This document shows positions 36,441 through 45,101 of a stretch of 64,000 bases of DNA, one piece after another. Position numbers and translations under genes: made by a program. The DNA comes from Stenotrophomonas sp. SAU14A_NAIMI4_5 (GTDB taxonomy: Bacteria; Pseudomonadota; Gammaproteobacteria; Xanthomonadales; Xanthomonadaceae): positions 1,570,777-1,634,776 of the forward strand of contig NZ_CP026003.1 of assembly GCF_003086795.1 (NCBI RefSeq), given 5' to 3'. Position 1 is the first letter of the stretch. Every line of letters begins with the position of its first letter. Below the pieces are notes generated by a model. It had not been told where the DNA came from. It worked only from the letters and a program-made list of their open reading frames with translations, and did no database searches.

Positions 36441-37319
36441 TTACTGGGTTTCGAGCTGCTTCCGCAGCGCGGCCAGCTGCGCGCGCAGGGTGTCGTTCTC
36501 GCGGGTCAGGGCGACCACGCGACGACGCAGCGCCGGGGCGTCCTCGCCCAGCTGCTCCAGTGCGGACAGCACTTCGGCATCGCGGCTGGCGACCTCATCC
36601 TCGCTCGGCTCCTCGAAATCCATCTCGGCCGCTTCAGGCTTCGGTGCGCGCGGCTTGCGCTTGGATTCGCGCACGCGCTTGGCTGCCTGCTTCAGCTCGT
36701 CCTTGCCACCGGCGGCGGCCGCGCGCTGCTCCTCTTCCGGCAGGTCGGCCACGGCCGCAGCCGCGCTGATCGAGATCACGCCGGCCTTCACCGCTTCCAC
36801 CACCTCGGCCGCGGCCTGGGCGTGGATGCGCTCGATCATGCCGACCTGGCTGGTGCTCAGCTTGGCTTCGCGGGCCAGTTCGGCACGGCTGACCTTCGGT
36901 GCGGGCTCCCACGGCGGGCTGTCTTCGCCTGCGTCGTCGGCCGGTTCGGCGGTGCCGTCGCTCTCGCGCTGCAGCTGCGCCTGTTCCACCTGCTTGCGGG
37001 CGGACAGGATGTCGCGCTTGCGCAGGGCCAGTACGCCGCGCTGGAAGTCGGACACGCTGCGGCGGCCCAGATGCTGCTCGATCATCCACAGGTGCACGTC
37101 TTCCATGCTCTGGAAGCGGGTGTTCTGCACGGTGTTGAACGGCAGGCCGTGCTTCTGGCAGATGCCGAAGCGGTTGTGGCCGTCCACCAGCACATCACCC
37201 CACAGCACCAGCGCGTCGCGGCAGCCCTCGGCCAGGATGCTGCGCTCCAGCGCGTCATGTTCGTCCGCGGTCAGCGGGTCGATGTAGGCCTTCAGTTCTT
37301 CTTTGACGACGATGTCCAT
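36441..37319 (-). CDS. Orphan ParB-N-like domain protein with coiled-coil C-terminus
   Basis: 292 residues from ATG 37319 (a GTG two codons upstream is possible). The N-terminal domain resembles ParB/sulfiredoxin-type proteins: LTADEHDALERSILAEGCRDALVLWGDVLVDGHNRFGICQKHGL. A helix-turn-helix-like stretch follows (SRAELAREAKLSTSQVGMIERIHAQAAAEVVEAVKAGVISISAAAAVADL), then Lys/Glu-rich sequence and a C-terminal coiled coil (RRRVVALTRENDTLRAQLAALRKQLE). There is no parA or plasmid gene nearby, so it is not a standard segregation pair. DNA binding is likely; the role is unknown. Confidence 0.75.
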   Translation of the reverse strand: MDIVVKEELKAYIDPLTADEHDALERSILAEGCRDALVLWGDVLVDGHNRFGICQKHGLPFNTVQNTRFQSMEDVHLWMIEQHLGRRSVSDFQRGVLALRKRDILSARKQVEQAQLQRESDGTAEPADDAGEDSPPWEPAPKVSRAELAREAKLSTSQVGMIERIHAQAAAEVVEAVKAGVISISAAAAVADLPEEEQRAAAAGGKDELKQAAKRVRESKRKPRAPKPEAAEMDFEEPSEDEVASRDAEVLSALEQLGEDAPALRRRVVALTRENDTLRAQLAALRKQLETQ

Positions 37320-37382
37320 GGGCACGGCAACAGTCAGGAGCGGAACCGACCATTGTACCCGCTCGCCGGCGCCGGCCCGGGC

Positions 37383-38735
37383 TCAGGCGGTGGCCCGGAT
37401 CATCTCGCCCAGGGTGCCGGTGATCTGGTCGATCTGCGCCTTGTCCACGATCAGCGGCGGCGACAGGGCGATGATGTCGCCGGTGCAGCGCACCAGCAGG
37501 CGGCCATCGTGGAAGCAGCGCCGGTACACCTCGTAGCCGCGGGCGCCGGCGGCATCGCGGCGTGGCGCCAGCTCGACCGCGCCAACCAGGCCGAAGTTGC
37601 GGATGTCCACCACGTTCGGCAGCCCCTGCAGGGCATGCAGGCGCTCCTGCCAGTATTCGCCCAGCTCGATGGCGCGCTCGAACAGGCGCTCCTCGGCGTG
37701 GATGTCCAGGGTGGCCAGGGCGGCCGCGCAGGCCAGTGGGTGGCCCGAATAGGTATAGCCATGGAACAGCTCGATGGCCTGCGCCGGGCCCTGCATGAAA
37801 CTGGCATGCACCGCATCGCCGACCAGGACTCCGCCCAGCGGCACCGCCCCGTTGCTGACGCCCTTGGCGAAGGTCAGCAGGTCCGGCGTGACCCCGAAGC
37901 GCTGCGCGGCGAAGGGCATGCCGACCCGGCCGAAGCCGGTGATGACCTCGTCGAACACCAGCAGGATGCCGTGCTGGTCGCAGATCTCGCGCAGCCGCTG
38001 CAGGTAGCCGGGGGAGGGCAGGATCACCCCCGCCGAGCCAGCGACGGGCTCGACGAACACGGCGGCGATCGTGGACGCATCGTGCAGCGCGATCAGGCGT
38101 TCCAGATCGTCGGCCAGTTCGGCGCCGTGGCGCGGCAGTCCCTTGCTGAACGCGTTGCGCTCCAGGTCCAGGGTGTGGCGCAGATAGTCGACGCCGCCCA
38201 GCTGCAGGCCGAACTGCCGGCGGTTGTTGGGCAGGCCGCCGAGGGCCATGCCGCCGAAGCCGACCCCGTGGTAGGCCTTTTCGCGGCTGATGAAGCGGGT
38301 GCGCTGGCCCTCGCCACGCAGGCGATGGTGGGCCAGCACGATCTTCATCGCGGTATCCACCGCCTCCGAGCCGGAGCTGGTGAAGAACACATGGTTGAGC
38401 CCGGCCGGTGCCAGCGCGGCCAGCCGCTGGGCCAGGGCGAAGGCCGGTGGCGATCCCATCTGGAAGGCCGGCGAGTAATCGAGCGTGGCCGCCTGTTCGG
38501 CGATGGCCTGGACGATGCGCGGCCGCGCGTGGCCGGCGTTGCAGCACCACAGGCCGGCGGCGCCGTCGAGGATGCTGCGCCCGTCGATGTCCTCGTAGTG
38601 CATGCCCTCGGCACGCACCAGCATGCGCGGCGCACCCTTGAACTGGCGGTTGGCGGTGAACGGCATCCAGTACGCATCCAGCGATTCGGGGCGCTGGGTG
38701 GCCAGTGCGTGCGGGTCGATCGCGGGGTTCTTCAT
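37383..38735 (-). CDS. Omega-amino acid--pyruvate aminotransferase (class III)
   Basis: 450 residues from ATG 38735 (GGAGG upstream). PLP class III motifs: DAYWMPFTANRQFKGAPRML and LDYSPAFQMG (beta-alanine--pyruvate type N-terminus), NHVFFTSSGSEAVDTAMK, AVFVEPVAGSAGVILP, LLVFDEVITGFGR, PLP Lys in LLTFAKGVSNGAVPLGG. It most resembles beta-alanine:pyruvate transaminase (BauA). Given puuC divergent to it and the puu genes nearby, it may act on GABA or putrescine-derived omega-amines (inference from context). Confidence 0.88.
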   Translation of the reverse strand: MKNPAIDPHALATQRPESLDAYWMPFTANRQFKGAPRMLVRAEGMHYEDIDGRSILDGAAGLWCCNAGHARPRIVQAIAEQAATLDYSPAFQMGSPPAFALAQRLAALAPAGLNHVFFTSSGSEAVDTAMKIVLAHHRLRGEGQRTRFISREKAYHGVGFGGMALGGLPNNRRQFGLQLGGVDYLRHTLDLERNAFSKGLPRHGAELADDLERLIALHDASTIAAVFVEPVAGSAGVILPSPGYLQRLREICDQHGILLVFDEVITGFGRVGMPFAAQRFGVTPDLLTFAKGVSNGAVPLGGVLVGDAVHASFMQGPAQAIELFHGYTYSGHPLACAAALATLDIHAEERLFERAIELGEYWQERLHALQGLPNVVDIRNFGLVGAVELAPRRDAAGARGYEVYRRCFHDGRLLVRCTGDIIALSPPLIVDKAQIDQITGTLGEMIRATA

Positions 38736-38864
38736 GCCGCCTCCGTCGGTTCCGATGCACCGACTGTAGCGCAGCCCGGTCATCGCGGCGGTAGCGGCGG
38801 CGGCAGAACAGGCGCATCACGGCCACGGCGGTATAAACGAGGCATTCGCTGCCTGGAGCCGGAC

Positions 38865-40361
38865 ATGGCTGACTTCCCCGACCGCACCCACTGGCAGGCT
38901 CTGGCCAGCCAGCTGGCCATTCCCGCACAGGCCTTCATCGATGGCCGCTACGTGGACGCGGCCAGCGGCGCCCGTTTCGACTGCATCAGCCCGATCGATG
39001 GCCGCGTGCTGGGCCAGGTGGCCGACTGCGATGCGCAGGACGTGGAGCGTGCGGTGGCAGGCGCGCGGCGCGCGTTCGAGGCCGGCCACTGGTCGCAGGC
39101 CAGCCCGGCGCACCGCAAGCGCGTGCTGCTGGCGTTGGCCGCGCTGGTGGAAAAACATGCCGACGAACTGGCCCTGCTGGAAACCCTGGACATGGGCAAG
39201 CCGGTGCGCGATGCGCGTCGCGTCGACCTGCCCGGCGTGGTGCGCTGCCTGAGCTGGACGGCCGAAGCGGTGGACAAGCTGTACGGCGATATCGCGCCGA
39301 CCGGCCCGAACGAACTGGGCCTGGTGAGCCGCGAGCCGGCTGGCGTGGTGGCGGCGATCGTGCCGTGGAATTTTCCGCTGCTGATGGCCTGCTGGAAGAT
39401 CGCGCCGGCGCTGGCGATGGGCAATTCGGTGGTGCTCAAGCCCTCGGAGCGCTCGCCGCTGAGTGCACTGCGGTTGGCCGCACTCGCTGCCGAAGCCGGG
39501 CTGCCCGATGGCGTGCTGAACGTGCTGCCCGGGCAGGGCATGTACGTGGGTGAACCGCTGGCGCTGCACATGGATGTGGACGTGCTGGCGTTCACCGGAT
39601 CGACCGCCACCGGCGCCAAGCTGCTGCAGTACGCCGGCCGTTCCAACATGAAGCGGGTGTGGCTGGAGTGCGGTGGCAAGAGCCCGCACCTGGTGTTCGC
39701 CGATGCGCCGGATCTGGATGCGGCGGCCAAGGGCGTGGCGCGGGGCATTTTCTTCAACCAGGGCGAGGTGTGTACGGCGGGCTCGCGGCTGCTGGTGGAA
39801 CGTTCGATCCGTGACGATTTCGTGCACCAGGTGGTGGCGTACGGGCGGCGCATGCAGCCGCGCCATCCGCTGGAGGCCGATGCGCCGATGGGTGCGCTGG
39901 TCGATGCCGCGCACGTGGACAAGGTACTGGCCGACATCGCGCGCGCCGAGGGCGACGGTGCGCGCCTGCTGCTGGGCGGGCAGCGCGCCGAGGTGGAAGC
40001 GGGCGGGTGCTACGTGCAGCCCACCGTGTTCGACCAGGTGCGGCCGGAGCAGGCGCTGGCGCGCGAGGAAGTGTTCGGGCCGGTGCTGGCCGTGCTGGCC
40101 TTTGATGGCGAAGCCGAGGCCGTGCGGCTGGCCAACGACAGCCGCTATGGGCTGGCAGCCGGACTGTGGACGCGCGACCTGGGGCGCGCGCATCGCGTGT
40201 CGCGGCAGCTGCGCGCAGGCAGTGTGTGGGTGAATGGCTGGGATGGCGGTGACATGAGCGCACCGTTTGGGGGTTACAAGCAGTCGGGCAATGGTCGCGA
40301 CAAATCGCTGCATGCGTTCGACAAGTACAGCGAGATCAAGGCGACCTGGATCCAGCTGTAG
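38865..40361 (+). CDS. puuC: Gamma-glutamyl-gamma-aminobutyraldehyde dehydrogenase, PuuC type
   Basis: 498 residues from ATG 38865 (GGAG upstream). Aldehyde dehydrogenase motifs: VPWNFPLLMACWKIAPALAMGN, FTGSTATGAKLL, catalytic Glu in WLECGGKSPH, catalytic Cys in FFNQGEVCTAGSR, and the C-terminal FGGYKQSGNGRDKSLHAFDKY typical of PuuC/AldH. It oxidises gamma-glutamyl-gamma-aminobutyraldehyde in putrescine breakdown. Divergent from the aminotransferase across 129 bp. The long open frame upstream of ATG 38865 is antisense to other genes and not part of it. Confidence 0.87.
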   Translation: MADFPDRTHWQALASQLAIPAQAFIDGRYVDAASGARFDCISPIDGRVLGQVADCDAQDVERAVAGARRAFEAGHWSQASPAHRKRVLLALAALVEKHADELALLETLDMGKPVRDARRVDLPGVVRCLSWTAEAVDKLYGDIAPTGPNELGLVSREPAGVVAAIVPWNFPLLMACWKIAPALAMGNSVVLKPSERSPLSALRLAALAAEAGLPDGVLNVLPGQGMYVGEPLALHMDVDVLAFTGSTATGAKLLQYAGRSNMKRVWLECGGKSPHLVFADAPDLDAAAKGVARGIFFNQGEVCTAGSRLLVERSIRDDFVHQVVAYGRRMQPRHPLEADAPMGALVDAAHVDKVLADIARAEGDGARLLLGGQRAEVEAGGCYVQPTVFDQVRPEQALAREEVFGPVLAVLAFDGEAEAVRLANDSRYGLAAGLWTRDLGRAHRVSRQLRAGSVWVNGWDGGDMSAPFGGYKQSGNGRDKSLHAFDKYSEIKATWIQL

Positions 40362-40369
40362 CGTTGAGC

Positions 40370-40392
40370 CGCCGGGCATGGCCCGGCGCTAC
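40370..40392 (-). repeat. SMAG stem-loop supplying the stop of the next minus-strand gene
   Basis: CGCCGGGC-ATG-GCCCGGCG followed by CTAC; the GTAG head on the minus strand (40392-40389) contains the TAG stop of the gene at 40389-41036. Confidence 0.9.
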
Positions 40393-41036
40393 CGGCACCG
40401 CGCGCTCACCACCAGCACCGCGTCACGCAGCGCCTGCCGGTCCATTTCCTCGACCGCTCCCTGGAAATAGTCCATGTCCTGCTTTCCCAGCTGGCACGGG
40501 TCGACGATGTACCCGGGTGGCCACAGGCCGAGCAGCTGCGCCACGCCGTGCACGATCTGCTCCGGCGTCATCGTCCTGCGGATGCGGAAGTAGTTCCGCC
40601 GCGGCGCGAACGCCGCATGCACCTCGCGGCGGCCGATCAATCGTGGTGCCACCCCCGCCGCCGTAATGCCATCACCGCCGTCGATGCTGCCGGCCGGCAG
40701 GCCCAGCACGAGGGGTGCCGGTGTCGGCGTACTGTCGCTTTCCACATCTGCCGGCGGCAGCGGTACAGGCGCAATCCGCGGCGAGGGGCGCGCAGGTGTC
40801 GGTGCCGCCGATATTGCAGCAGGCACGTCTCGGGGCGGCTGCAGCGGCGGCGGCAGCCAGCGCAGGCTGATGCGTTCTTCGGCCTCCCGCGCGGCACCCA
40901 GCCGGCCGCTCTGCCACAGCCACGCGCCCAGCAGGGCATGCAGCAGCACCACGACCAGCCAGGCCACCGTGCGCGGCAGCTGCGGTGAATCGGACCAGCG
41001 CAACGCAACCACAGGGGCCATCGGCGAAGCATCCAT
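40389..41036 (-). CDS. Hypothetical membrane-anchored proline-rich protein (TonB-like N-terminus)
   Basis: 215 residues. A short cytoplasmic stretch is followed by one membrane helix (TVAWLVVVLLHALLGAWLW) and a proline-rich linker (residues about 62-110: LPPPLQPPRDVP, PTPARPSPRIAPVPLPPAD). A C-terminal domain includes YFRIRRTMTPEQIVHGVAQLLGLWPPGYIVDPC. The layout resembles TonB-type or energy-coupling proteins, but the C-terminal domain does not look like TonB and no exbBD is nearby. The stop TAG lies in the adjacent SMAG repeat. Confidence 0.7.
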   Translation of the reverse strand: MDASPMAPVVALRWSDSPQLPRTVAWLVVVLLHALLGAWLWQSGRLGAAREAEERISLRWLPPPLQPPRDVPAAISAAPTPARPSPRIAPVPLPPADVESDSTPTPAPLVLGLPAGSIDGGDGITAAGVAPRLIGRREVHAAFAPRRNYFRIRRTMTPEQIVHGVAQLLGLWPPGYIVDPCQLGKQDMDYFQGAVEEMDRQALRDAVLVVSARCR

Positions 41037-41167
41037 GCAGGGACCGGTGGCGCAGCCTAACCAGTGTCCAGAAAAATTCCGTTGGCATCGGTGTCGGCTG
41101 AAACCATCGTCCCGTCAGGCCTCCCGCGCGTGGCAGAATCGGTCGATCCACCTTCCACGCCTTGCCG

Positions 41168-42466
41168 ATGTCCTCGATCACCGCTGCCGCTCCGCCCGTG
41201 AATTCCCCCAGCCGTGTCCTGCTGGCCAGCCTCATCGGCACCACCATCGAGTTCTTCGATTTCTACATCTACGCCACGGCGGCGGTGCTGGTGTTCCCGC
41301 ACCTGTTCTTCCCGGAAAGCAGCGACCAGGCGGCCCTGCTGCAGTCGCTGGCGACCTTCGCGGTGGCCTTCATCGCGCGCCCCGTGGGCTCGGCAGTGTT
41401 CGGCCACTTCGGCGACCGCATCGGCCGCAAGGCCACGCTGGTGGCGGCGCTGCTGACCATGGGCCTGTCCACGGTGGCCATCGGCCTGCTGCCCACGCAT
41501 GCGCAGATCGGCCTGTGGGCGCCGGCACTGCTGGCGCTGTGCCGCTTCGGCCAGGGCCTGGGGCTGGGCGGTGAATGGGGTGGCGCGGTGCTGCTGGCCA
41601 CCGAGAACGCACCGCCTGGCAAGCGCGCGTGGTACGGCATGTTCCCGCAGCTGGGCGCGCCGCTGGGCTTCCTGCTGTCGGCCGGCATCTTCCTGCTGCT
41701 GGGCCGCTGCCTGGGCCAGCAGGACTTCCTGCAGTGGGGCTGGCGCATTCCGTTCGTGGCCAGCGCGCTGCTGGTCGGCCTGGGCCTGTGGGTGCGCCTG
41801 AACATCCACGAGACCCCGGATTTCCAGCAGGCACTGGAGCGCAAGGCGCCGGTGCGGCTGCCGATGTGGACCGTGCTGCGCGACCACTGGCTGCCGATGC
41901 TGCTGGGCACGCTGGGCGCGTTCGCCACCTTCGTGCTGTTCTACCTGATGACGGTGTTCAGCCTCGGCCACGGCACGTCCGTGCTGGGCTACAGCCGCGA
42001 GCAGTTCCTGCTGATGCAGATGGGCGCGATGCTGTTCTTCGCGGCGGGCATTCCGCTGTCGGCGCGTTATGGCGACCGCTGGGGCACGCGCCGCACGATG
42101 GTCTTCGCCAGCCTGCTGATCCTCGGCTTCGGCGTGCTGTTCGCGCCGCTGTTCCAGGCGAACAGCCCGTGGCTGGTGTTGAGCTTTTTGTGCCTGGGCC
42201 TGTTCCTGATGGGCCTGACCTACGGCCCGTGCGGCACCTTCCTGGCCGAGATCTATCCGGTGGAAGTGCGCTACACCGGCGCATCGCTGTCGTTCAACCT
42301 GGCCGGCATCCTGGGTGCAGCGCCGGCGCCGTACCTGGCCACCTGGCTGGCCGAGCGCTTCGGCCTGGTCGCGGTGGGTTACTACCTGTGCCTGACCGCC
42401 GTGGCGACGTTGTGCGCGCTGCTGGCCCTGCAGCGGCGCGCGCAGCTCAGCCAAAGAAACGCTTGA
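41168..42466 (+). CDS. MFS transporter, metabolite:H+ symporter (MHS) family
   Basis: 432 residues with 12 predicted membrane helices. MHS signatures: [21 protein letters not shown] in helix 1, [19 protein letters not shown] (motif A), [21 protein letters not shown], and [30 protein letters not shown] near the C-terminus. Relatives import organic acids, betaines or osmolytes; the substrate cannot be told. The 3' end overlaps the convergent hemerythrin gene by 20 nt. Confidence 0.9.
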   Translation: MSSITAAAPPVNSPSRVLLASLIGTTIEFFDFYIYATAAVLVFPHLFFPESSDQAALLQSLATFAVAFIARPVGSAVFGHFGDRIGRKATLVAALLTMGLSTVAIGLLPTHAQIGLWAPALLALCRFGQGLGLGGEWGGAVLLATENAPPGKRAWYGMFPQLGAPLGFLLSAGIFLLLGRCLGQQDFLQWGWRIPFVASALLVGLGLWVRLNIHETPDFQQALERKAPVRLPMWTVLRDHWLPMLLGTLGAFATFVLFYLMTVFSLGHGTSVLGYSREQFLLMQMGAMLFFAAGIPLSARYGDRWGTRRTMVFASLLILGFGVLFAPLFQANSPWLVLSFLCLGLFLMGLTYGPCGTFLAEIYPVEVRYTGASLSFNLAGILGAAPAPYLATWLAERFGLVAVGYYLCLTAVATLCALLALQRRAQLSQRNA

Positions 42467-42908
42467 GCGTGCGGCCCAGCCAGCCGCCGCTCTGGTGCTC
42501 GCGGGCGAACTGGTTGAGGTGCGCCTTGACCTGTTCGGCGTAGGCCTGGTCATCGCCGCGGATGTGGTTGAACAGCCAGCGCGAGAGCATCGTGCGCAGT
42601 TCGTCGGTCACGTCTTCGCCGGCCTGGAAACGCAGGCGGTACTCGGCCACGCGCTTGATGAAGATCTCATGCACGCGCTTGTGCGCGGCACAGAACGGAT
42701 AGCCCGCTTCCTCCATCAGCTCTTCCTCGAACGCGAAGTGCGACATGGTGTAGTCCACCACTTCGTCGATCACTTCGGCCACCACCGCCGTCTGCAGCCC
42801 GGCCTGGGCCACGTGCAGGTGGTTGAGCATGTCGACGATGCGTCGGTGTTGCTGATCGATCACATCGATGCCGATGTTCAGATCGTCCTGCCAGACCAGT
42901 AGTGCCAT
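42447..42908 (-). CDS. Bacteriohemerythrin
   Basis: 153 residues. All seven di-iron ligands of hemerythrin can be placed: H21, H57, E61, H76, H80, H115 and D120. The fold is four helices, cytoplasmic, no signal. Single-domain bacteriohemerythrins bind O2 or sense it. The next gene in the same direction is a diguanylate cyclase 72 bp upstream, a pairing that may link oxygen to c-di-GMP (inference). The tail overlaps the convergent MFS gene. Confidence 0.93.
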   Translation of the reverse strand: MALLVWQDDLNIGIDVIDQQHRRIVDMLNHLHVAQAGLQTAVVAEVIDEVVDYTMSHFAFEEELMEEAGYPFCAAHKRVHEIFIKRVAEYRLRFQAGEDVTDELRTMLSRWLFNHIRGDDQAYAEQVKAHLNQFAREHQSGGWLGRTLKRFFG

Positions 42909-42979
42909 CCCCGGCTCCCCTTAATGTTCATGTCGGGGCTGACTGTAGGATCGCCGCGCTCAGGCGGCGTTGATCTGGA

Positions 42980-44332
42980 TCAAAGCGCGGCGGCCATCGA
43001 CGCTTCGCGCGGGCGCAGCGGGTTGGCCACGGTCGCGCAGCTGACCCGGTTGCGGCCGGCCGCCTTGGCCAGGTACAGCTGGCGGTCGGCCTCGGAAATC
43101 AGCTTGTGCAGCGAGTCGCGCTGCGGGTGCAGGCAGCACAGGCCGATGCTGACGGTCATGCGCAGGATGGCGGTGCCGATGTCCACTTCCAGCGCGGCGA
43201 TGCGCTGGCGCAGTTCCTCGAAGTAGACGATGGCTTCGTCCTGTTCCATCTCCGGCACCAGCAGGCAGAATTCCTCGCCGCCGAAACGTGCGATCAGGTC
43301 CTGGCTGCGCGCGTGGTCGCCCACCGCGCGGGCCACCGCGCGCAGCGCATCGTCGCCGGCTTCGTGGCCATGGGTGTCGTTGATGTGCTTGAAGTGGTCG
43401 ATGTCGATCATCGCCACCGCCACGCACTGGCCATGCAGCTGCAGCTGCGGCAGCTGGCGCTGGCTCTGTTCCAGGAAGCAGCGGCGGTTGGGCAGGCCGG
43501 TGAGGAAATCGCGGGTGGCCAGGTCCTGCAGGGTGCCGATCAGCTCCAGCTGGTCGACGTTCTGCGAAACACGGCAGAAGAATTCCTCGCGCGAAAAGGG
43601 CTTCCGCAGGAAGTCATTGGCACCGTTCTTCAGGAAGCGCGGGATCAGCGAAGCGTCGGTGTTGCCAGAAATGCCGATCACCGCCACCTTGTCGCGCGAG
43701 CGCAGGGTGCGCAGGCGACGGGTGAATTCCACGCCCTGCATGCCGGGCATTTCCTGGTCGACCACGGCCAGGCGGATGGCCGGGTGCGCTTCGATCGCGG
43801 CCAGGCCTTCGGCACCGTCGGCGGCCTCGAACACTTCATGGCCGTACATGCGCAGCAGCGCCGCGGCGTAACCTCGGGCCGAAGGTGAGTCATCCACCAC
43901 CAGCGCGGCGATGCGGCGGTTGCGTTCCAGCCGCTGCACCAGCCACACCAGGTAATCGATGCTGCCGGGCGTGTTCTTCAGTACGTAGTCGATGATCTGC
44001 TGCTGCAGCACGCGCTTGCGCAGGTCTTCGTCGTACACGCTGCTGACCACCACGGTGGGCAGGTCGCGCTTGAGGAAGAATTCGACGACTGCATCGCGGT
44101 CACCGTCGGCCAGCACCAGCCCGGTCAGCACCAGGAACCAGCCGCCATCGTCACTCAGCAGGCGATCCGCCTCGGCCAGGGTCGAGGCCACCACTACCGG
44201 CAGTTCCAGACGCTGCTCGATCGCTTCTCGCAGCATTCCGGTGAACGCGCGGGAGTTTTCCACCAGCAGGATCCGCTGCGGAAGGGGGTCTGCCAGGTCG
44301 CCATCGACAACGACCTGCGGGAGGACGGGCAT
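42980..44332 (-). CDS. Response regulator diguanylate cyclase, REC-REC-GGDEF
   Basis: About 450 residues from ATG 44332 (GTG 44347 is an alternative; neither has a ribosome site). The first receiver is degenerate: LLVENSRAF has one acid only and the phospho-acceptor position in FLVLTGLVLADGD is Gly. The second receiver is intact (LVVDDSPSARG, LAVVDQEMPGMQG, DFLRKPFSREEF). The GGDEF domain has RFGGEEFCLLVPEME and the I-site RxxD (RSQD) before it. It should make c-di-GMP on phosphorylation of the second receiver by an unlinked kinase. Confidence 0.9.
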   Translation of the reverse strand: MPVLPQVVVDGDLADPLPQRILLVENSRAFTGMLREAIEQRLELPVVVASTLAEADRLLSDDGGWFLVLTGLVLADGDRDAVVEFFLKRDLPTVVVSSVYDEDLRKRVLQQQIIDYVLKNTPGSIDYLVWLVQRLERNRRIAALVVDDSPSARGYAAALLRMYGHEVFEAADGAEGLAAIEAHPAIRLAVVDQEMPGMQGVEFTRRLRTLRSRDKVAVIGISGNTDASLIPRFLKNGANDFLRKPFSREEFFCRVSQNVDQLELIGTLQDLATRDFLTGLPNRRCFLEQSQRQLPQLQLHGQCVAVAMIDIDHFKHINDTHGHEAGDDALRAVARAVGDHARSQDLIARFGGEEFCLLVPEMEQDEAIVYFEELRQRIAALEVDIGTAILRMTVSIGLCCLHPQRDSLHKLISEADRQLYLAKAAGRNRVSCATVANPLRPREASMAAAL

Positions 44333-44604
44333 GGTGCGGAGGCTCACGTGAGGGAGGGGCGCTCGGGAAGGATAGCGGCGGTTTCGACAGAAACTTTAGC
44401 CGCACCGTGTGACCGCAGCGGGATGGCACATGGCTGCGGTGGACCGGGACCGGTATGCTCGGTGCCGCTTGCCGGCCGTCCTGGCCGGGAGCCCTCGGAG
44501 TTCACGGGCACCGTCAGTGCCCGCGCCGATGCACAGCGGCTGTGCCAGGCGAACGCGGCAATGCCTGGCCGCCCATCACCATTCATTCCACAAGGGGGTT
44601 GCCC

Positions 44605-45051
44605 GTGCGTTTTTCCCGTATGCGTATTGCGATTGCAGCGGCTGCGCTGCTGTCCACGCCGATGATCGCCGCTGCTGCTTGCTGTCCCAGCGACGGCAAT
44701 GGCATCCAGCTGGCCAAGAGCGGCCTGGGCGAGTCGCTGCCTGACACGTTGAACCTGAGCCAGGATCCGTCCTGGCAGGTGTATGGCTTCCAGCGCGATG
44801 GCATCACCTATTTCCAGGTGAATGACCTGACCGGTCAGGTGAAGCTGATCGTCGGCACCCTCGACAACGTGTTCTGGACCCTGCCGGCGGGCAAGTCGCC
44901 GGCGAAGACCTCGTTGCCCTCGCAGCGCCTGGTGATTCCGGCCAATGCGCCGCGCCAGGTGGTGTACCGTCGCGCCGAGTTCTCGCTGGTGGTGTATGGC
45001 AAGGGCGCCGATGCGATCTGGTCGGTGGAGCTGCCGGGCGAAGGGCAGTAA
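44605..45051 (+). CDS. Hypothetical secreted protein
   Basis: 148 residues from GTG 44605, preceded by AGGGGG. A signal peptide (MRIAIAAAALLSTPMIAAAA) is followed by CCPSDGNGIQLAKSGLGESLPDTLNLS and beta-rich sequence (WQVYGFQRDGITYFQVNDLTGQVKLIVGT). The two adjacent cysteines follow the likely cleavage site. No family recognised. Probably periplasmic. The 256 bp upstream of it (44348-44604) holds no gene or repeat that I can see. Confidence 0.75.
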   Translation: MRFSRMRIAIAAAALLSTPMIAAAACCPSDGNGIQLAKSGLGESLPDTLNLSQDPSWQVYGFQRDGITYFQVNDLTGQVKLIVGTLDNVFWTLPAGKSPAKTSLPSQRLVIPANAPRQVVYRRAEFSLVVYGKGADAIWSVELPGEGQ

Positions 45052-45062
45052 CGCTGATGCAT

Positions 45063-45091
45063 GACCGGCCCTGCCGCGCGCAGGGCCGGTC
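45063..45091. terminator. Bidirectional hairpin between convergent genes
   Basis: GACCGGCCCTGC-CGCGC-GCAGGGCCGGTC, a perfect 12-bp stem between the stops at 45051 (+) and 45102 (-). No long T-run on either side. Confidence 0.65.
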
Positions 45092-45101
45092 GTTGCGGTG
45101 C

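Noticed and set aside
36441..37319. Plasmid or integrative-element partition module
   Set aside because: No parA, replication, integrase or attachment site nearby; the flanks are ordinary chromosomal genes.
36366..38864. Very long open frame upstream of and in frame with puuC
   Set aside because: It runs antisense to the ParB-like gene and the aminotransferase, has the His/Gln/Arg-rich composition of a shadow frame in GC-rich DNA, and puuC has a good start with a ribosome site at 38865.
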